Source of the DNA: Arcobacter sp. LA11
GTDB lineage: Bacteria; Campylobacterota; Campylobacteria; Campylobacterales; Arcobacteraceae
Assembly: GCF_001895145.1 (NCBI RefSeq)
Contig: NZ_BDIR01000011.1
Span: 28,904-92,903 of the forward strand
Direction: 5' to 3'
DNA: 64,000 nt
Of the stretch, positions 52,034 through 61,262 are shown one piece after another (position 1 is the stretch's first letter; every line of letters begins with the position of its first letter). The position numbers and the translations under genes were made by a program. The notes under the pieces are model-generated. The model had not been told where the DNA came from. It saw only the letters and a list, made by a program, of their open reading frames with translations, and made no database searches.

Positions 52034-53175
52034 ATATGCTCTCTTTTTTAGGTGAAACACCAACAATTGCCTTAAGAAATGCACAAGAAGAGTGTGGTGA
52101 AGAAGCAATTGTAATTTCAACAAAAAAGATATCAAGTGTAAGTGATGGAAATAAAGATATGTATGAGGTTGTTGTTGCTTTAGAAGATGAGCAAGAAGAG
52201 ATAAAACATACTAAAAGAATAGTTTCTCAACCTACAATTAATGAACCAAGAGTTGAAGCAAAGTTTTATGATTTTAGAGAAGAAATTCTTAAAATGCAAG
52301 ATGCAATTCTTCAGGTACAAAAGACACTTTGGGATCCAAAAAGTCAGCTATATGACTTAACTATACCTCCTGAATTTATTGATATATATACACTTTTTGA
52401 GCAAAATGGTTTTGATCAAGAAATGACGTATACAATTATGAAAAAAACTATTAAGCAACTTCCTGTAGCATTAAAGTCGAATCCAAAAAAAGTGAATGAT
52501 TTTTTTAAATTAGTATTAAGACGAATAATTCCAATTAAACATGAAGTCCCACTAAGAAAACATCAAAGAAAAATTATTATGATGGTAGGTCCAACAGGAG
52601 TTGGAAAAACTACGACAATTGCAAAATTAGCAGCAAGATATGCGTATAAACTAGGACAAAACTATAAGGTTGGAATTGTTACATTAGATTCATTTAGAGT
52701 TGGGGCTATTGAGCAATTACAAGCTTATACAAATATTATGAGATTGCCCTTAGAAGTTGTAAAAAAACCAGAAGATTTAGTTGAAGCTCTTTTGAGATTA
52801 AAGGATTGTAATTATATTTTTATCGATACAGCAGGTTCAAGTCAATACGATGTAGATAAAATTGAACTGATAAATGAGTATCAAGAAAGAGTTGATGATT
52901 TACCAATAGAAAAAGTTCTAGTTTTACCTGCAAATGTTAAACACAGTGATTTAATTGATATCTATACAAATTATTCAAGATTGAATATTGATTATTTGAC
53001 TTTTACAAAGCTTGATGAAACTAAAAGTTTTGGTAATCTAATTTCATTTGCCCATAAAACAAAAAAATCTATAACTTACTTTTCAATAGGACAAAATGTA
53101 CCTGATGATTTAATTGTTTCAGATTCAAGTTTTTTAATTGACTGTTTTATGAATAATGCTTGTGCAAGGAGATAA
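52030..53175 (+). CDS. flhF: Flagellar placement GTPase FlhF
   Basis: The 381-residue SRP-type GTPase has a basic N-terminal B-domain, then the G-domain with GPTGVGKTTTIAKLAARYA (P-loop near residue 187), VTLDSFRVGAIEQL, FIDTAGS and TKLDETKSFGN. It sets number and position of polar flagella with FlhG, the next gene. Confidence 0.95.
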   Translation: MNMLSFLGETPTIALRNAQEECGEEAIVISTKKISSVSDGNKDMYEVVVALEDEQEEIKHTKRIVSQPTINEPRVEAKFYDFREEILKMQDAILQVQKTLWDPKSQLYDLTIPPEFIDIYTLFEQNGFDQEMTYTIMKKTIKQLPVALKSNPKKVNDFFKLVLRRIIPIKHEVPLRKHQRKIIMMVGPTGVGKTTTIAKLAARYAYKLGQNYKVGIVTLDSFRVGAIEQLQAYTNIMRLPLEVVKKPEDLVEALLRLKDCNYIFIDTAGSSQYDVDKIELINEYQERVDDLPIEKVLVLPANVKHSDLIDIYTNYSRLNIDYLTFTKLDETKSFGNLISFAHKTKKSITYFSIGQNVPDDLIVSDSSFLIDCFMNNACARR

Positions 53176-53178
53176 TTA

Positions 53179-53994
53179 TTGTTTAACACAATTTCCTCTC
53201 AGGCAAGTAAATTAATAAATTTAACAAAAAAAACTCAAAATCTATCAAAAACAAAAATCATAACTATAACCTCGGGGAAAGGCGGTGTTGGTAAATCTAC
53301 ATTTACTGCAAATATATCCTATTTATTGTCTAGAAGAGGTTTTAAAATTGCTATAATTGATGCAGATATTGGACTTGCAAATATGCAAGTATTATTTGAT
53401 ATGAAACCTAAACAAACACTTTTTGATTATGTTGAAGGAAGAAGTACAATAAATGAAGTTATTACTGAAACTAAATTTGATAATATATCTTTAATTGCTG
53501 GAAAAAGTGGATATCAATATGCAAATATAAAGAATTCTCTAGTTTTAACACGAATTGTTGAAGATATTAAGGCTTTAAATAAATATGATTTAGTTTTAAT
53601 TGATACTGGTGCAGGTTTAAATAATTATGTCCAAGAATTCTTATCCGTATCAAATAATGTTCTTGCTTTAACTACTACGGACCCTTCAGCTTTAACAGAT
53701 GTTTATGCTTTAATGAAAATGCTTTCACATGATAAAGAAAAATTACTTTTATGTTTTAATCATACAAAAAACTATCAAATTGGAGAGACAATTGCTAATT
53801 CTTTAGTAAATTTGGCTAAAAAGAATAGGTTAAATTCAAATTTTATGGTAAAATATATAGGTAATGTTTCAACATCAGCGAATATTTCTACTACTTCAAG
53901 GCTAAGAAAAATATTTGCACATGAATTTGCAAATGACGATATTACAAAACAATTGCAAAAAACGATTGATTCCTTACTTAATAATATAAAATAA
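53179..53994 (+). CDS. flhG: Flagellar number ATPase FlhG (MinD-like)
   Basis: The 271-residue protein starts at a TTG with AAGGAG 7 bases upstream. SGKGGVGKSTFTANISYLL (32-50) is a deviant Walker A; DADIGLANMQV and IDTGAGLNNYV follow. The N-terminus SSQASKLINL resembles the DQAxxLR helix that activates FlhF GTPase, with D replaced by S. It restricts flagellar number. A 56-base gap follows, holding only a 17-codon frame I do not consider a gene. Confidence 0.93.
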   Translation: MFNTISSQASKLINLTKKTQNLSKTKIITITSGKGGVGKSTFTANISYLLSRRGFKIAIIDADIGLANMQVLFDMKPKQTLFDYVEGRSTINEVITETKFDNISLIAGKSGYQYANIKNSLVLTRIVEDIKALNKYDLVLIDTGAGLNNYVQEFLSVSNNVLALTTTDPSALTDVYALMKMLSHDKEKLLLCFNHTKNYQIGETIANSLVNLAKKNRLNSNFMVKYIGNVSTSANISTTSRLRKIFAHEFANDDITKQLQKTIDSLLNNIK

Positions 53995-54050
53995 GGTTTG
54001 TTTGTGTATACAAATGCATTTAATATTTTTTTATCTAACATAGGGATATT

Positions 54051-54374
54051 ATGGTAGTAGAAAAATTTTCACAAAATGTGATAAATAGTGGTATTTTTAG
54101 ATTGTATATTGCCACTGGCTTTTTCGCTACATTGATATTTTTTGTTGTGAATGCTGATTTATATACACCAATGGAAATGATTTTTGGAATTATAGGAGTT
54201 ACTGTAATTTTAAAAGGAGTCTCAAATATGATGTTATCACTTATTATTTTACTTTTCAATTTAGATAACAAAAGAGATGAATTAAACTTTAAATACAATG
54301 AAGAAAAAATTGATGCTATGCTTGCAGAGTTAGGTGTGCAAGATGCTCAAAATGTAAATAGTCAACCAAATTAA
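54051..54374 (+). CDS. Small two-helix membrane protein
   Basis: The 107-residue protein has two membrane helices (about 15-35 and 43-69) and a soluble, acidic C-terminal tail. Family not recognised. It lies between flhG and fliE with short gaps, so it is part of the flagellar run. It could be a motor or export accessory part. Confidence 0.6.
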   Translation: MVVEKFSQNVINSGIFRLYIATGFFATLIFFVVNADLYTPMEMIFGIIGVTVILKGVSNMMLSLIILLFNLDNKRDELNFKYNEEKIDAMLAELGVQDAQNVNSQPN

Positions 54375-54383
54375 GGAACTTAA

Positions 54384-54680
54384 ATGAATATTTCATCAAT
54401 TACTGATTCTCTTGGCTCTATTGCTAAAAACAATGTTAATCCAGTAAATAAAGCAGATGATAAAACTTTTGATAATATGTTAAAAGATGCAATATCAGAA
54501 GTTAATGATTCTCAAGTACAAGGGTATAAAGCTATGGAAGGTATTGCAACTGGCAATGTTAAAAACTTACAAGAAGCAGTACAGAAAATAGAAGAGGCAG
54601 AACTTTCTTTGAAACTTGCATTAGAAGTGAAAAATAAAGCTCTTAATGCATATAAAGAAGTTATGCGAATGCAAGCATAG
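54384..54680 (+). CDS. fliE: Flagellar hook-basal body complex protein FliE
   Basis: The 98-residue protein has the FliE pattern: a disordered start, FDNMLKDAISEVNDSQVQGYKAMEGIATG and LSLKLALEVKNKALNAYKEVMRMQ at the end. It links the MS-ring and export gate to the rod. AAGGAA precedes the ATG; flgC follows in 15 bases. Confidence 0.92.
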   Translation: MNISSITDSLGSIAKNNVNPVNKADDKTFDNMLKDAISEVNDSQVQGYKAMEGIATGNVKNLQEAVQKIEEAELSLKLALEVKNKALNAYKEVMRMQA

Positions 54681-54695
54681 GTTTAGGAGAGAATC

Positions 54696-55151
54696 ATGGG
54701 CTTTTTTGATGGTTATAATATAGCAACTTCTGGAATGAGCGCTCAAAGAACGCGAATAAATGTAGTAAGTGCAAATATTGCAAATGCAAAAACGACACAT
54801 ACCCAAGACGGTACTCCATATAAAAAACAGAATGTTGTTTTTGAAGAAATACTTTTACAAGAATCAAAAAAAACTTCTACTAATGAAACAGAACTAAATA
54901 AAAACTCTGATATTTCTTTAAGGGGAGTGGGAGTAAAATCTATAGTAGAAGATGATGCAAAACCAGTTATGAGATTTGAGCCATCACATCCCGATGCAAA
55001 TGAAGATGGTTATGTTGCGTACCCAGATATTAATCCAGTAGTTGAAATGGTGGATTTGATTGAAGCTATGCGTTCTTATGAAGCTAATGTTGCTACTTTC
55101 AATACTCATAAAAATATTGATACGAAGACATTAGATATTTTAAAAGCATAA
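54696..55151 (+). CDS. flgC: Flagellar proximal rod protein FlgC
   Basis: The 151-residue protein has ATSGMSAQRTRINVVSANIANAKTTHTQDGTPYKKQNV and the C-terminal VDLIEAMRSYEANVATFNTHKNI. Normal length. AGGAGAG precedes the ATG. Confidence 0.95.
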   Translation: MGFFDGYNIATSGMSAQRTRINVVSANIANAKTTHTQDGTPYKKQNVVFEEILLQESKKTSTNETELNKNSDISLRGVGVKSIVEDDAKPVMRFEPSHPDANEDGYVAYPDINPVVEMVDLIEAMRSYEANVATFNTHKNIDTKTLDILKA

Positions 55152-55154
55152 ATT

Positions 55155-57443
55155 ATGACTAAAGAAGTAGATTTTTTATCACTTGGCAAAGCTGCTGAAG
55201 TAAAAATTGACTCTAAAACAAATACAAAACTTGAAAAAAAAGAAGGACTTTCTTTATTTGATAGTTTAATGGTCAATAATCAAAAAAAAGAAACTTCAAA
55301 AGAAAAAGTAGAAACAAAAGCTAAAACAGATAAAAATCCTGAAAAAGAACTAACTGGAATATCAAAAGAGAGTAATGAGAAAAAACTTTCTGATGTTGAT
55401 ACAAAAGTTGAAAAAAAAGAATCAATTAATTTAGAAGCTAATTCAAAAAAAAGTGATAAATCTGAAATAAAAGAAGAAAAAAAGGATATAACTTCGAATG
55501 ATAAAAAAACTTCACTCGAAAATGAAACTAAATCTGATAAAACTTCATCTAGTACCTCACTATTAGATCGTATGATTATTGAAGCTAAAAAAAATATAAA
55601 AACATTAGATAATGAAAAAGGTAATTTACATTCTAAAAAAGAAGCTGAAGTTAAAGAAGCTAATGTTGTAGATAATAAAAAAGAATCAAATGAAAAATCT
55701 ACGAAGAATGAATCTTTATTAGATAAAATGATTAATCAGTCAAAAGAAATTATCTCTGAGAATAGCTCAAAGAATGATTTAAAAGATAATGATAGTAAAA
55801 ATAAGAAAAATACTGAAAAAGAAACTGTTTCAAATCCTCAAATATCAAAAATAGAAAAAAATATTAAAGAAGAATCTTCTGTTAAAATCTTAGGAAAAGA
55901 AGATAAAAATGAAATTTCAAAAGAAGAAATATCTATAAAAATTGATTCTACAGTTGAATCAAAAGATGATAGTAAAAAAATCAAAAAAGATATGCCTGAT
56001 TCAAAAAATATAGAATCTAAAACTGAGAATAAAATTGAAAAAACTATTTTGGAAACTAAAACAGATGTACAAGATATTAAGATTGAAAAAAATGTAAATA
56101 CTGATGAAAAAATATTAAAAAAAGAAGATAATACAAAAACAGAAATAAAAAATAACGAAAGTGGTTTAGATAAAGATACTATAAAATCTTCTATAGAGAC
56201 AACAGCTGTAGAAAAAAAAGAGATAGTAAATATTGATACAAAAGATGTAAAAGATACAAAAAAAGTTGAAATTAAAGAACCTGTAGATGTGAAGGATACA
56301 AAAAAAGTTGATATAACTTCAAAAGAAGATATAAAAATAGAAAAACCAATAATTAATGCTAATCAAGAAAAAATTGCAACTAAAAATTCTATTGATACTC
56401 CAACAAAAAATTTATCGAATTTAGATTCTGAAGCTATTGTTAAAGATGAACAAAGGGTAAATATAGATAAAAAAGATTTATTAAAAGAAAACCTTAAAGA
56501 AAACAATAGCTCAAATAATAAAGTATTAATGGATAAATTGGTTGATAATGCAAAAAATAGTATGCTTTCTTCTAAAGAGACTGTTTCTAATCAACCTTTA
56601 CAAGAACAAACAAGTAATTTAAAAAGCAATGATGTAGTAACAAATATTTTTTTAAGTAATCAAAAAAATTCTATTTATAATCAAATGCTTTCTTCTAAGA
56701 AAGAAGGTACTCAAATTGTTAAAGAAGGTAAGAGTCTTGATGATGTAAAAAAAGGTGCAGAAATTCTGGATCTTGGACTTAAGAAAACTTCTGTTGAGAT
56801 TGAGTCTGTAAATAAAAATATAAAAATAGATGATAAGTTTGATAATGATGCATTATTAGATAAATTAGCTTTTAGAAAGATGACTAATAGAATAGATAGT
56901 ACAAATGTAAGTGCTAATATTGTTTCTTCAACTACATCTCAATCTGCTGAAACAATGGAACATGTATCAAATTTAAATGTTAATCCATCTTTAGCATTAT
57001 CTATACAAAATAGAATTATAGGTGCTCAGCAACATATGTCTTCTATGATGTCCGATGTTGCAAGAAATATGTATCAAAACTATAAGCCTCCTGTAACAGC
57101 ATTTAGAATCAATTTATTTCCTTCACAGCTAGGACATATTGCAATTTTAATGAAAAATGATAAAGATAATGGAATTAGTATTAGTATGAATATGTCAAAC
57201 TCTAATACTTTAGATAGTTTTGTAGAAAATCAAAATGTTTTAAGAGAAGCATTAAATAGAAACTTTAATAACAATCAAACTACTTTTGAATTGGATTTTA
57301 ATTTACAAGATCAAAGTTCTAATTCAAATCAATCAAATCATAATAGTGAAAATAAAGAGAATAAAGAAAATCATTCTTCAAATGAAATTCTTGAATCAAT
57401 TACACAAAATCAAGATATTGGTGAAGATTTAAATTATCTGTAG
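55155..57443 (+). CDS. fliK: Flagellar hook-length control protein FliK
   Basis: The 762-residue protein has a first 540 residues that are Lys/Ser/Glu/Asn-rich and predicted disordered, fitting a secreted ruler. The C-terminal region has FRINLFPSQLGHIAILM and ALNRNFNNNQTTFELDF, the FliK hook-length domain. A short motif recurs: SLFDSLM (33), SLLDRMI (135), SLLDKMI (187), VLMDKLV (457) and ALLDKLA (566), each often followed by basic residues. The high length fits the long hook protein. fliR starts on the base after its stop. Confidence 0.85.
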   Translation: MTKEVDFLSLGKAAEVKIDSKTNTKLEKKEGLSLFDSLMVNNQKKETSKEKVETKAKTDKNPEKELTGISKESNEKKLSDVDTKVEKKESINLEANSKKSDKSEIKEEKKDITSNDKKTSLENETKSDKTSSSTSLLDRMIIEAKKNIKTLDNEKGNLHSKKEAEVKEANVVDNKKESNEKSTKNESLLDKMINQSKEIISENSSKNDLKDNDSKNKKNTEKETVSNPQISKIEKNIKEESSVKILGKEDKNEISKEEISIKIDSTVESKDDSKKIKKDMPDSKNIESKTENKIEKTILETKTDVQDIKIEKNVNTDEKILKKEDNTKTEIKNNESGLDKDTIKSSIETTAVEKKEIVNIDTKDVKDTKKVEIKEPVDVKDTKKVDITSKEDIKIEKPIINANQEKIATKNSIDTPTKNLSNLDSEAIVKDEQRVNIDKKDLLKENLKENNSSNNKVLMDKLVDNAKNSMLSSKETVSNQPLQEQTSNLKSNDVVTNIFLSNQKNSIYNQMLSSKKEGTQIVKEGKSLDDVKKGAEILDLGLKKTSVEIESVNKNIKIDDKFDNDALLDKLAFRKMTNRIDSTNVSANIVSSTTSQSAETMEHVSNLNVNPSLALSIQNRIIGAQQHMSSMMSDVARNMYQNYKPPVTAFRINLFPSQLGHIAILMKNDKDNGISISMNMSNSNTLDSFVENQNVLREALNRNFNNNQTTFELDFNLQDQSSNSNQSNHNSENKENKENHSSNEILESITQNQDIGEDLNYL

Positions 57444-58193
57444 ATGCAAGAGCTAATATCATTACTTAATCCAGAAGTACTTTTCCAATTTTTGTTACTC
57501 TTTGCTAGATTGTTAGCTTTTGTAGCTTTTATGCCTGTTTTTGGACACTCTTCAATAAGTGCAACAATTAGAGTCGCTTTTGCTTTTTATATTACAATTT
57601 TTCTTTTTCCTTTAGTTGAATTACAAGGAACTTTTACCGAAGAAACTTTTATTCTTGCTTTGATTTCTGAAATAACTTTAGGTTTAGTTGCTGCTTTTTT
57701 TATTAATGTAATTTTTGCTGCAGTTAGAATCATTGGTGAGTTTGTTGGGTTTTCTACTGCTTTATCAATGGCAAGTATGTTCGATCCAGCTACTGGTTCA
57801 AATGAAGGACTTGTAAGTAGACTTTTATATTGGATTGCTTTAGTTCTTTTTTTTGAAACAGGTATGTATGAAATGACTTTGATAATTCTTGTTAAGAGTT
57901 TTACTTTAATACATCTAGGAACTTTTGATATCTTTTCATATGATGGTATTCAAATAGTAATTGATGAGATAAAAAGAATGTTTGCTTTTGCCTTTGCTTT
58001 TGCCTTACCACTTTTTTTTATTGGATTTATTATGGATGTATATTATGGTTATGGAACAAGATCTATGCCTGCATTTTCTCCTTTTGTTATTACTTTTCAG
58101 CTAAAATTTGCTTTAATATTCTTATTCCTTATTTTAGGTATGGAAGTGTTTACGGATAGTTTTACAAATTATATGATTTCAAAATTTCAATAA
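57444..58193 (+). CDS. fliR: Flagellar export gate protein FliR
   Basis: The 249-residue membrane protein has about six helices, with LFARLLAFVAFMPVFGHSSISATIRVAFAFYI at the start and FALPLFFIGFIMDVYYGYGTRSMPAFSPF near the end. It is part of the FliPQR export gate. fliP and fliQ are not in the window. Confidence 0.93.
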   Translation: MQELISLLNPEVLFQFLLLFARLLAFVAFMPVFGHSSISATIRVAFAFYITIFLFPLVELQGTFTEETFILALISEITLGLVAAFFINVIFAAVRIIGEFVGFSTALSMASMFDPATGSNEGLVSRLLYWIALVLFFETGMYEMTLIILVKSFTLIHLGTFDIFSYDGIQIVIDEIKRMFAFAFAFALPLFFIGFIMDVYYGYGTRSMPAFSPFVITFQLKFALIFLFLILGMEVFTDSFTNYMISKFQ

Positions 58194-58207
58194 AGGTAAG
58201 AATATAG

Positions 58208-59263
58208 ATGGCTGGTGATGAAGATGAGAAAACCGAAGAACCTACCGATAAAAAAATAGAAGATGCTAAAAAGGAAGGTAATGTTCCTAAATCTATGGAA
58301 GTTACAGGTGCTGCTACTTTATTTTTTGGGTCATTATACTTATTATTTTTTTCAGGACATGCTCTTGATCAAATAAAAAAACTAATGCTTTATTCTTTTA
58401 ACTTTATGGGCGAAGAAATGACTTCGCATGTTTTTTATAGTATTGGCTATACAATGGTAATTACTGTAGTAACTGCATTAATGCCACTTTTTATATTAGT
58501 TTTACTGTTAGCTTTTATTACTAATTGGTCTCAATTTGGTTTTGTTATAACTCCATTAAAAATAGATTTACAAAAGCTTGATCCCATTAAAGGTGCAAAG
58601 GGTATATTTGGCCCTAAGAAAGCCTTAGAGTCTTTAAAACTTACTTTGAAGCTCACTATTATTGTAGTTGTAATGTTTTTACTTTTTATATTTACATACA
58701 AAGCTTTTTTATCTATGATGGATACTCAATTACAAGCTACAATTTACTCGATAATCGAGCTTACTGGTTATTTTTTAGCAGCCATATTACTTATTATAAT
58801 TATTTTTGCTATAATAGATTTTTATTTTACAAGGCATTATTATTTTAAATCTCTTAAAATGAGTAAACAAGAGGTTAAAGATGAATATAAGAATATGGAT
58901 GGTGACCCTCAAGTAAAAGGTCGAATTCGTAAAATTCAAATGCAAATGGCAATGAAAAGAATGATGTCTGATGTTCCTGATGCAGATGTTGTGATTACAA
59001 ATCCTACTCATTATGCAATTGCGATGAAATATGATAATCAAGTTGATTCTGCACCAAAAATTGTTGCAAAAGGAATTGATTTTATTGCCTTAAAAATAAA
59101 AGATATAGCAAGAGAAAATGATATACCAATTATAGAGAATCCTGCATTAGCAAGGTCTATATACTCTCAAATTGAGATAGACCAGGAAATACCTAATGAG
59201 TTTTATAAAGCTTTAGCAGAGATATTTTCTTATGTATATGAATTAAAGAAAAAAAAGAGGTAA
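58208..59263 (+). CDS. flhB: Flagellar export switch protein FlhB
   Basis: The 351-residue protein starts MAGDEDEKTEEPTDKKIEDAKKEGNVPKS, with four membrane helices. The cytoplasmic domain has the self-cleaving NPTH at 265-268 in VITNPTHYAIAMKY. It switches export from hook to filament, together with FliK. Confidence 0.96.
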   Translation: MAGDEDEKTEEPTDKKIEDAKKEGNVPKSMEVTGAATLFFGSLYLLFFSGHALDQIKKLMLYSFNFMGEEMTSHVFYSIGYTMVITVVTALMPLFILVLLLAFITNWSQFGFVITPLKIDLQKLDPIKGAKGIFGPKKALESLKLTLKLTIIVVVMFLLFIFTYKAFLSMMDTQLQATIYSIIELTGYFLAAILLIIIIFAIIDFYFTRHYYFKSLKMSKQEVKDEYKNMDGDPQVKGRIRKIQMQMAMKRMMSDVPDADVVITNPTHYAIAMKYDNQVDSAPKIVAKGIDFIALKIKDIARENDIPIIENPALARSIYSQIEIDQEIPNEFYKALAEIFSYVYELKKKKR

Positions 59264-59267
59264 CTTT

Positions 59268-61262
59268 TTGAAATTAATAATAATAATATTGCTTTTTGTT
59301 TCTTCATTATATGCAAAGAAAGACTTTTATTATGGATTTATTGATTCAACAGGTAATCAAATATCTCAAAAAAGAACTCAAGCTATTGCAGATGGTTTTG
59401 AGATTATTAAAAATATCCGTGTCTTAGCCCGTGAAGGGAAAATTGATGAAGCTTATACTCAAATCAAAACATTTAAAGAACAAAATAAAATAAAAATATT
59501 AAATTCTGATATTATAATTTTATATTCAGAGTTAGCTTTAAAAAAAGGTTCCAAAAGATTTATTTTAGAGGCTTCTAAAGAATTAGAAAAGGCTATAAAT
59601 GATTCAAGGATTCATGAAAATGATTTAGCTAGAGCTTATATGGTTTTAGTAGAATTAAAGTTAAATATAAATAAAGCAAAAGATGCAAAATATTTTGCAA
59701 ATATTATAATTAATAACTTTGATAATAAGGTAATAAAAGCTTATGGACGAATATATCTTGCAAAGGTTTATAGGCATCAAAGAGATTATAGAAGAGCTAC
59801 AAAAATTTTATATGAAATTCTTACTAAAACAACTGATGTTTTAGTTGCAACAATTGTAGCCGATGAGCTTTTTGATGTATATATCTTAGATAAAAAAAGA
59901 GATGAAGCATATGAATTAATATCAAAAGTATTAAAGAAAAATATGGACTATTATGCAAGTGATTCTTTTTTAGCTCTAAAAAAAGTTAATCGTCTTACAA
60001 AAGCAGGTATGCCTGAATTTGCTATAGAAATATTAGAAGAGTTATTACAAAGAACAGATAAACCTTCTTCAATAGAAGACTTTAAATTTAAACTAGCAAA
60101 TACTTATATGGATATGTATGATAGAACAGATACTTATTTATTAAAAGCTAAAGAACTTTATAAAGATATTATAAATGATTTCCCTGAAGGGATATACTTT
60201 TATAAAGCAAAAATGTATTTAGATGAAATTTTAATGCGTGAAAGAAAAGTAAAACCTTCAGTTCTTGCTACAAAATATAAAAATTCAGAATCAATGCAAC
60301 AGAAAGTTCTTTTACAAGAATTATTAAATGATAAAGCAGAAAAGAAATATGAGATTATTCTAAAATCTAAAAAAGTTTATAGGAAGATTTCTAATTCAAT
60401 TGCAAAAAGATTTGGTTACGAGTCTGTTAATCTAATTTTTGATGAAGTTAATATTGATATGATAAAAAATTATCTAAAAATAGGAAAATGTTTTTTATTA
60501 AATAAAGCTTTGAAAACTTCAAGGAATGAAACTTTAGAGCTTTTAATTAAAGATGAAGAAATAAAGTTTAAATTTTTTGAATGTTTAATTGAAGTTCCTT
60601 ATGAAAAGGCATATTTACTTTTAAAAGATACTTTTAATAAAAGTAGAGATGCAAATATATATTTATATTTAGAAAGAATGGCGTTAGCTTTACAAAAATT
60701 CAATGAAGCAGAAGGTTTCTCTGCAAAAGTTGATATGGTGGATAACAAAGAAGTTTTAAGTAAAGAATTTTTATATAGATTTTTATTGTTAAGTCAAAAA
60801 GAAGATTCAGTTGCATTGGATAAATACTTTAATTATGCATATAAAAATCAGAATTTTATTGCTAATAATAGTAGTAACCCTGTTATAATTGATTTTTATT
60901 ACAACTATTATTTATATTTAATAAAAAAAGATCTATTAAAAGATGCAAAAGACATTTTAAGTAAGCTTTACGAAAAACAAAATGAATTAAATGCTCATGT
61001 TTATTCTCCTTTTGTGGAGTTAGAACTTGCAAAAATATCTCAGACAAATAATGAAAATCAAAAAGCATTAGATTTATTACTTAATTCTATAGAGTATTCA
61101 AGGAAAATAAGACCAAATGATTTAGCACAAACTTATTATGAAATAATTAAACTATATGAAGAGTTTGATAATAATCTTAAAAAAGATGAATTTATAAATA
61201 AATGTAAAGCAATTGAAAATACAAAAGATAGTTTATATAAAAAAATGTGTGATGAGATGTAA
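59268..61262 (+). CDS. Secreted TPR-rich protein in the flagellar cluster (second)
   Basis: The 664-residue protein starts at a TTG with AGAGG 7 bases upstream. It has a signal peptide (about 1-17, ending LYAK) and then TPR-like helical hairpins, such as IDEAYTQIKTFKEQNKIKIL, GRIYLAKVYRHQRDYRRATKILYE and QKALDLLLNSIEYSRKI. It lies between flhB and fliI, fused tightly into the operon. By fold and place it is a candidate periplasmic motor scaffold protein in the style of PflA. Not shown to be a homologue. Confidence 0.7.
   Translation: MKLIIIILLFVSSLYAKKDFYYGFIDSTGNQISQKRTQAIADGFEIIKNIRVLAREGKIDEAYTQIKTFKEQNKIKILNSDIIILYSELALKKGSKRFILEASKELEKAINDSRIHENDLARAYMVLVELKLNINKAKDAKYFANIIINNFDNKVIKAYGRIYLAKVYRHQRDYRRATKILYEILTKTTDVLVATIVADELFDVYILDKKRDEAYELISKVLKKNMDYYASDSFLALKKVNRLTKAGMPEFAIEILEELLQRTDKPSSIEDFKFKLANTYMDMYDRTDTYLLKAKELYKDIINDFPEGIYFYKAKMYLDEILMRERKVKPSVLATKYKNSESMQQKVLLQELLNDKAEKKYEIILKSKKVYRKISNSIAKRFGYESVNLIFDEVNIDMIKNYLKIGKCFLLNKALKTSRNETLELLIKDEEIKFKFFECLIEVPYEKAYLLLKDTFNKSRDANIYLYLERMALALQKFNEAEGFSAKVDMVDNKEVLSKEFLYRFLLLSQKEDSVALDKYFNYAYKNQNFIANNSSNPVIIDFYYNYYLYLIKKDLLKDAKDILSKLYEKQNELNAHVYSPFVELELAKISQTNNENQKALDLLLNSIEYSRKIRPNDLAQTYYEIIKLYEEFDNNLKKDEFINKCKAIENTKDSLYKKMCDEM

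Noticed and set aside
54004..54057. 17-codon GTG frame between flhG and the small membrane protein
   Set aside because: Too short, no ribosome site, no recognisable product.
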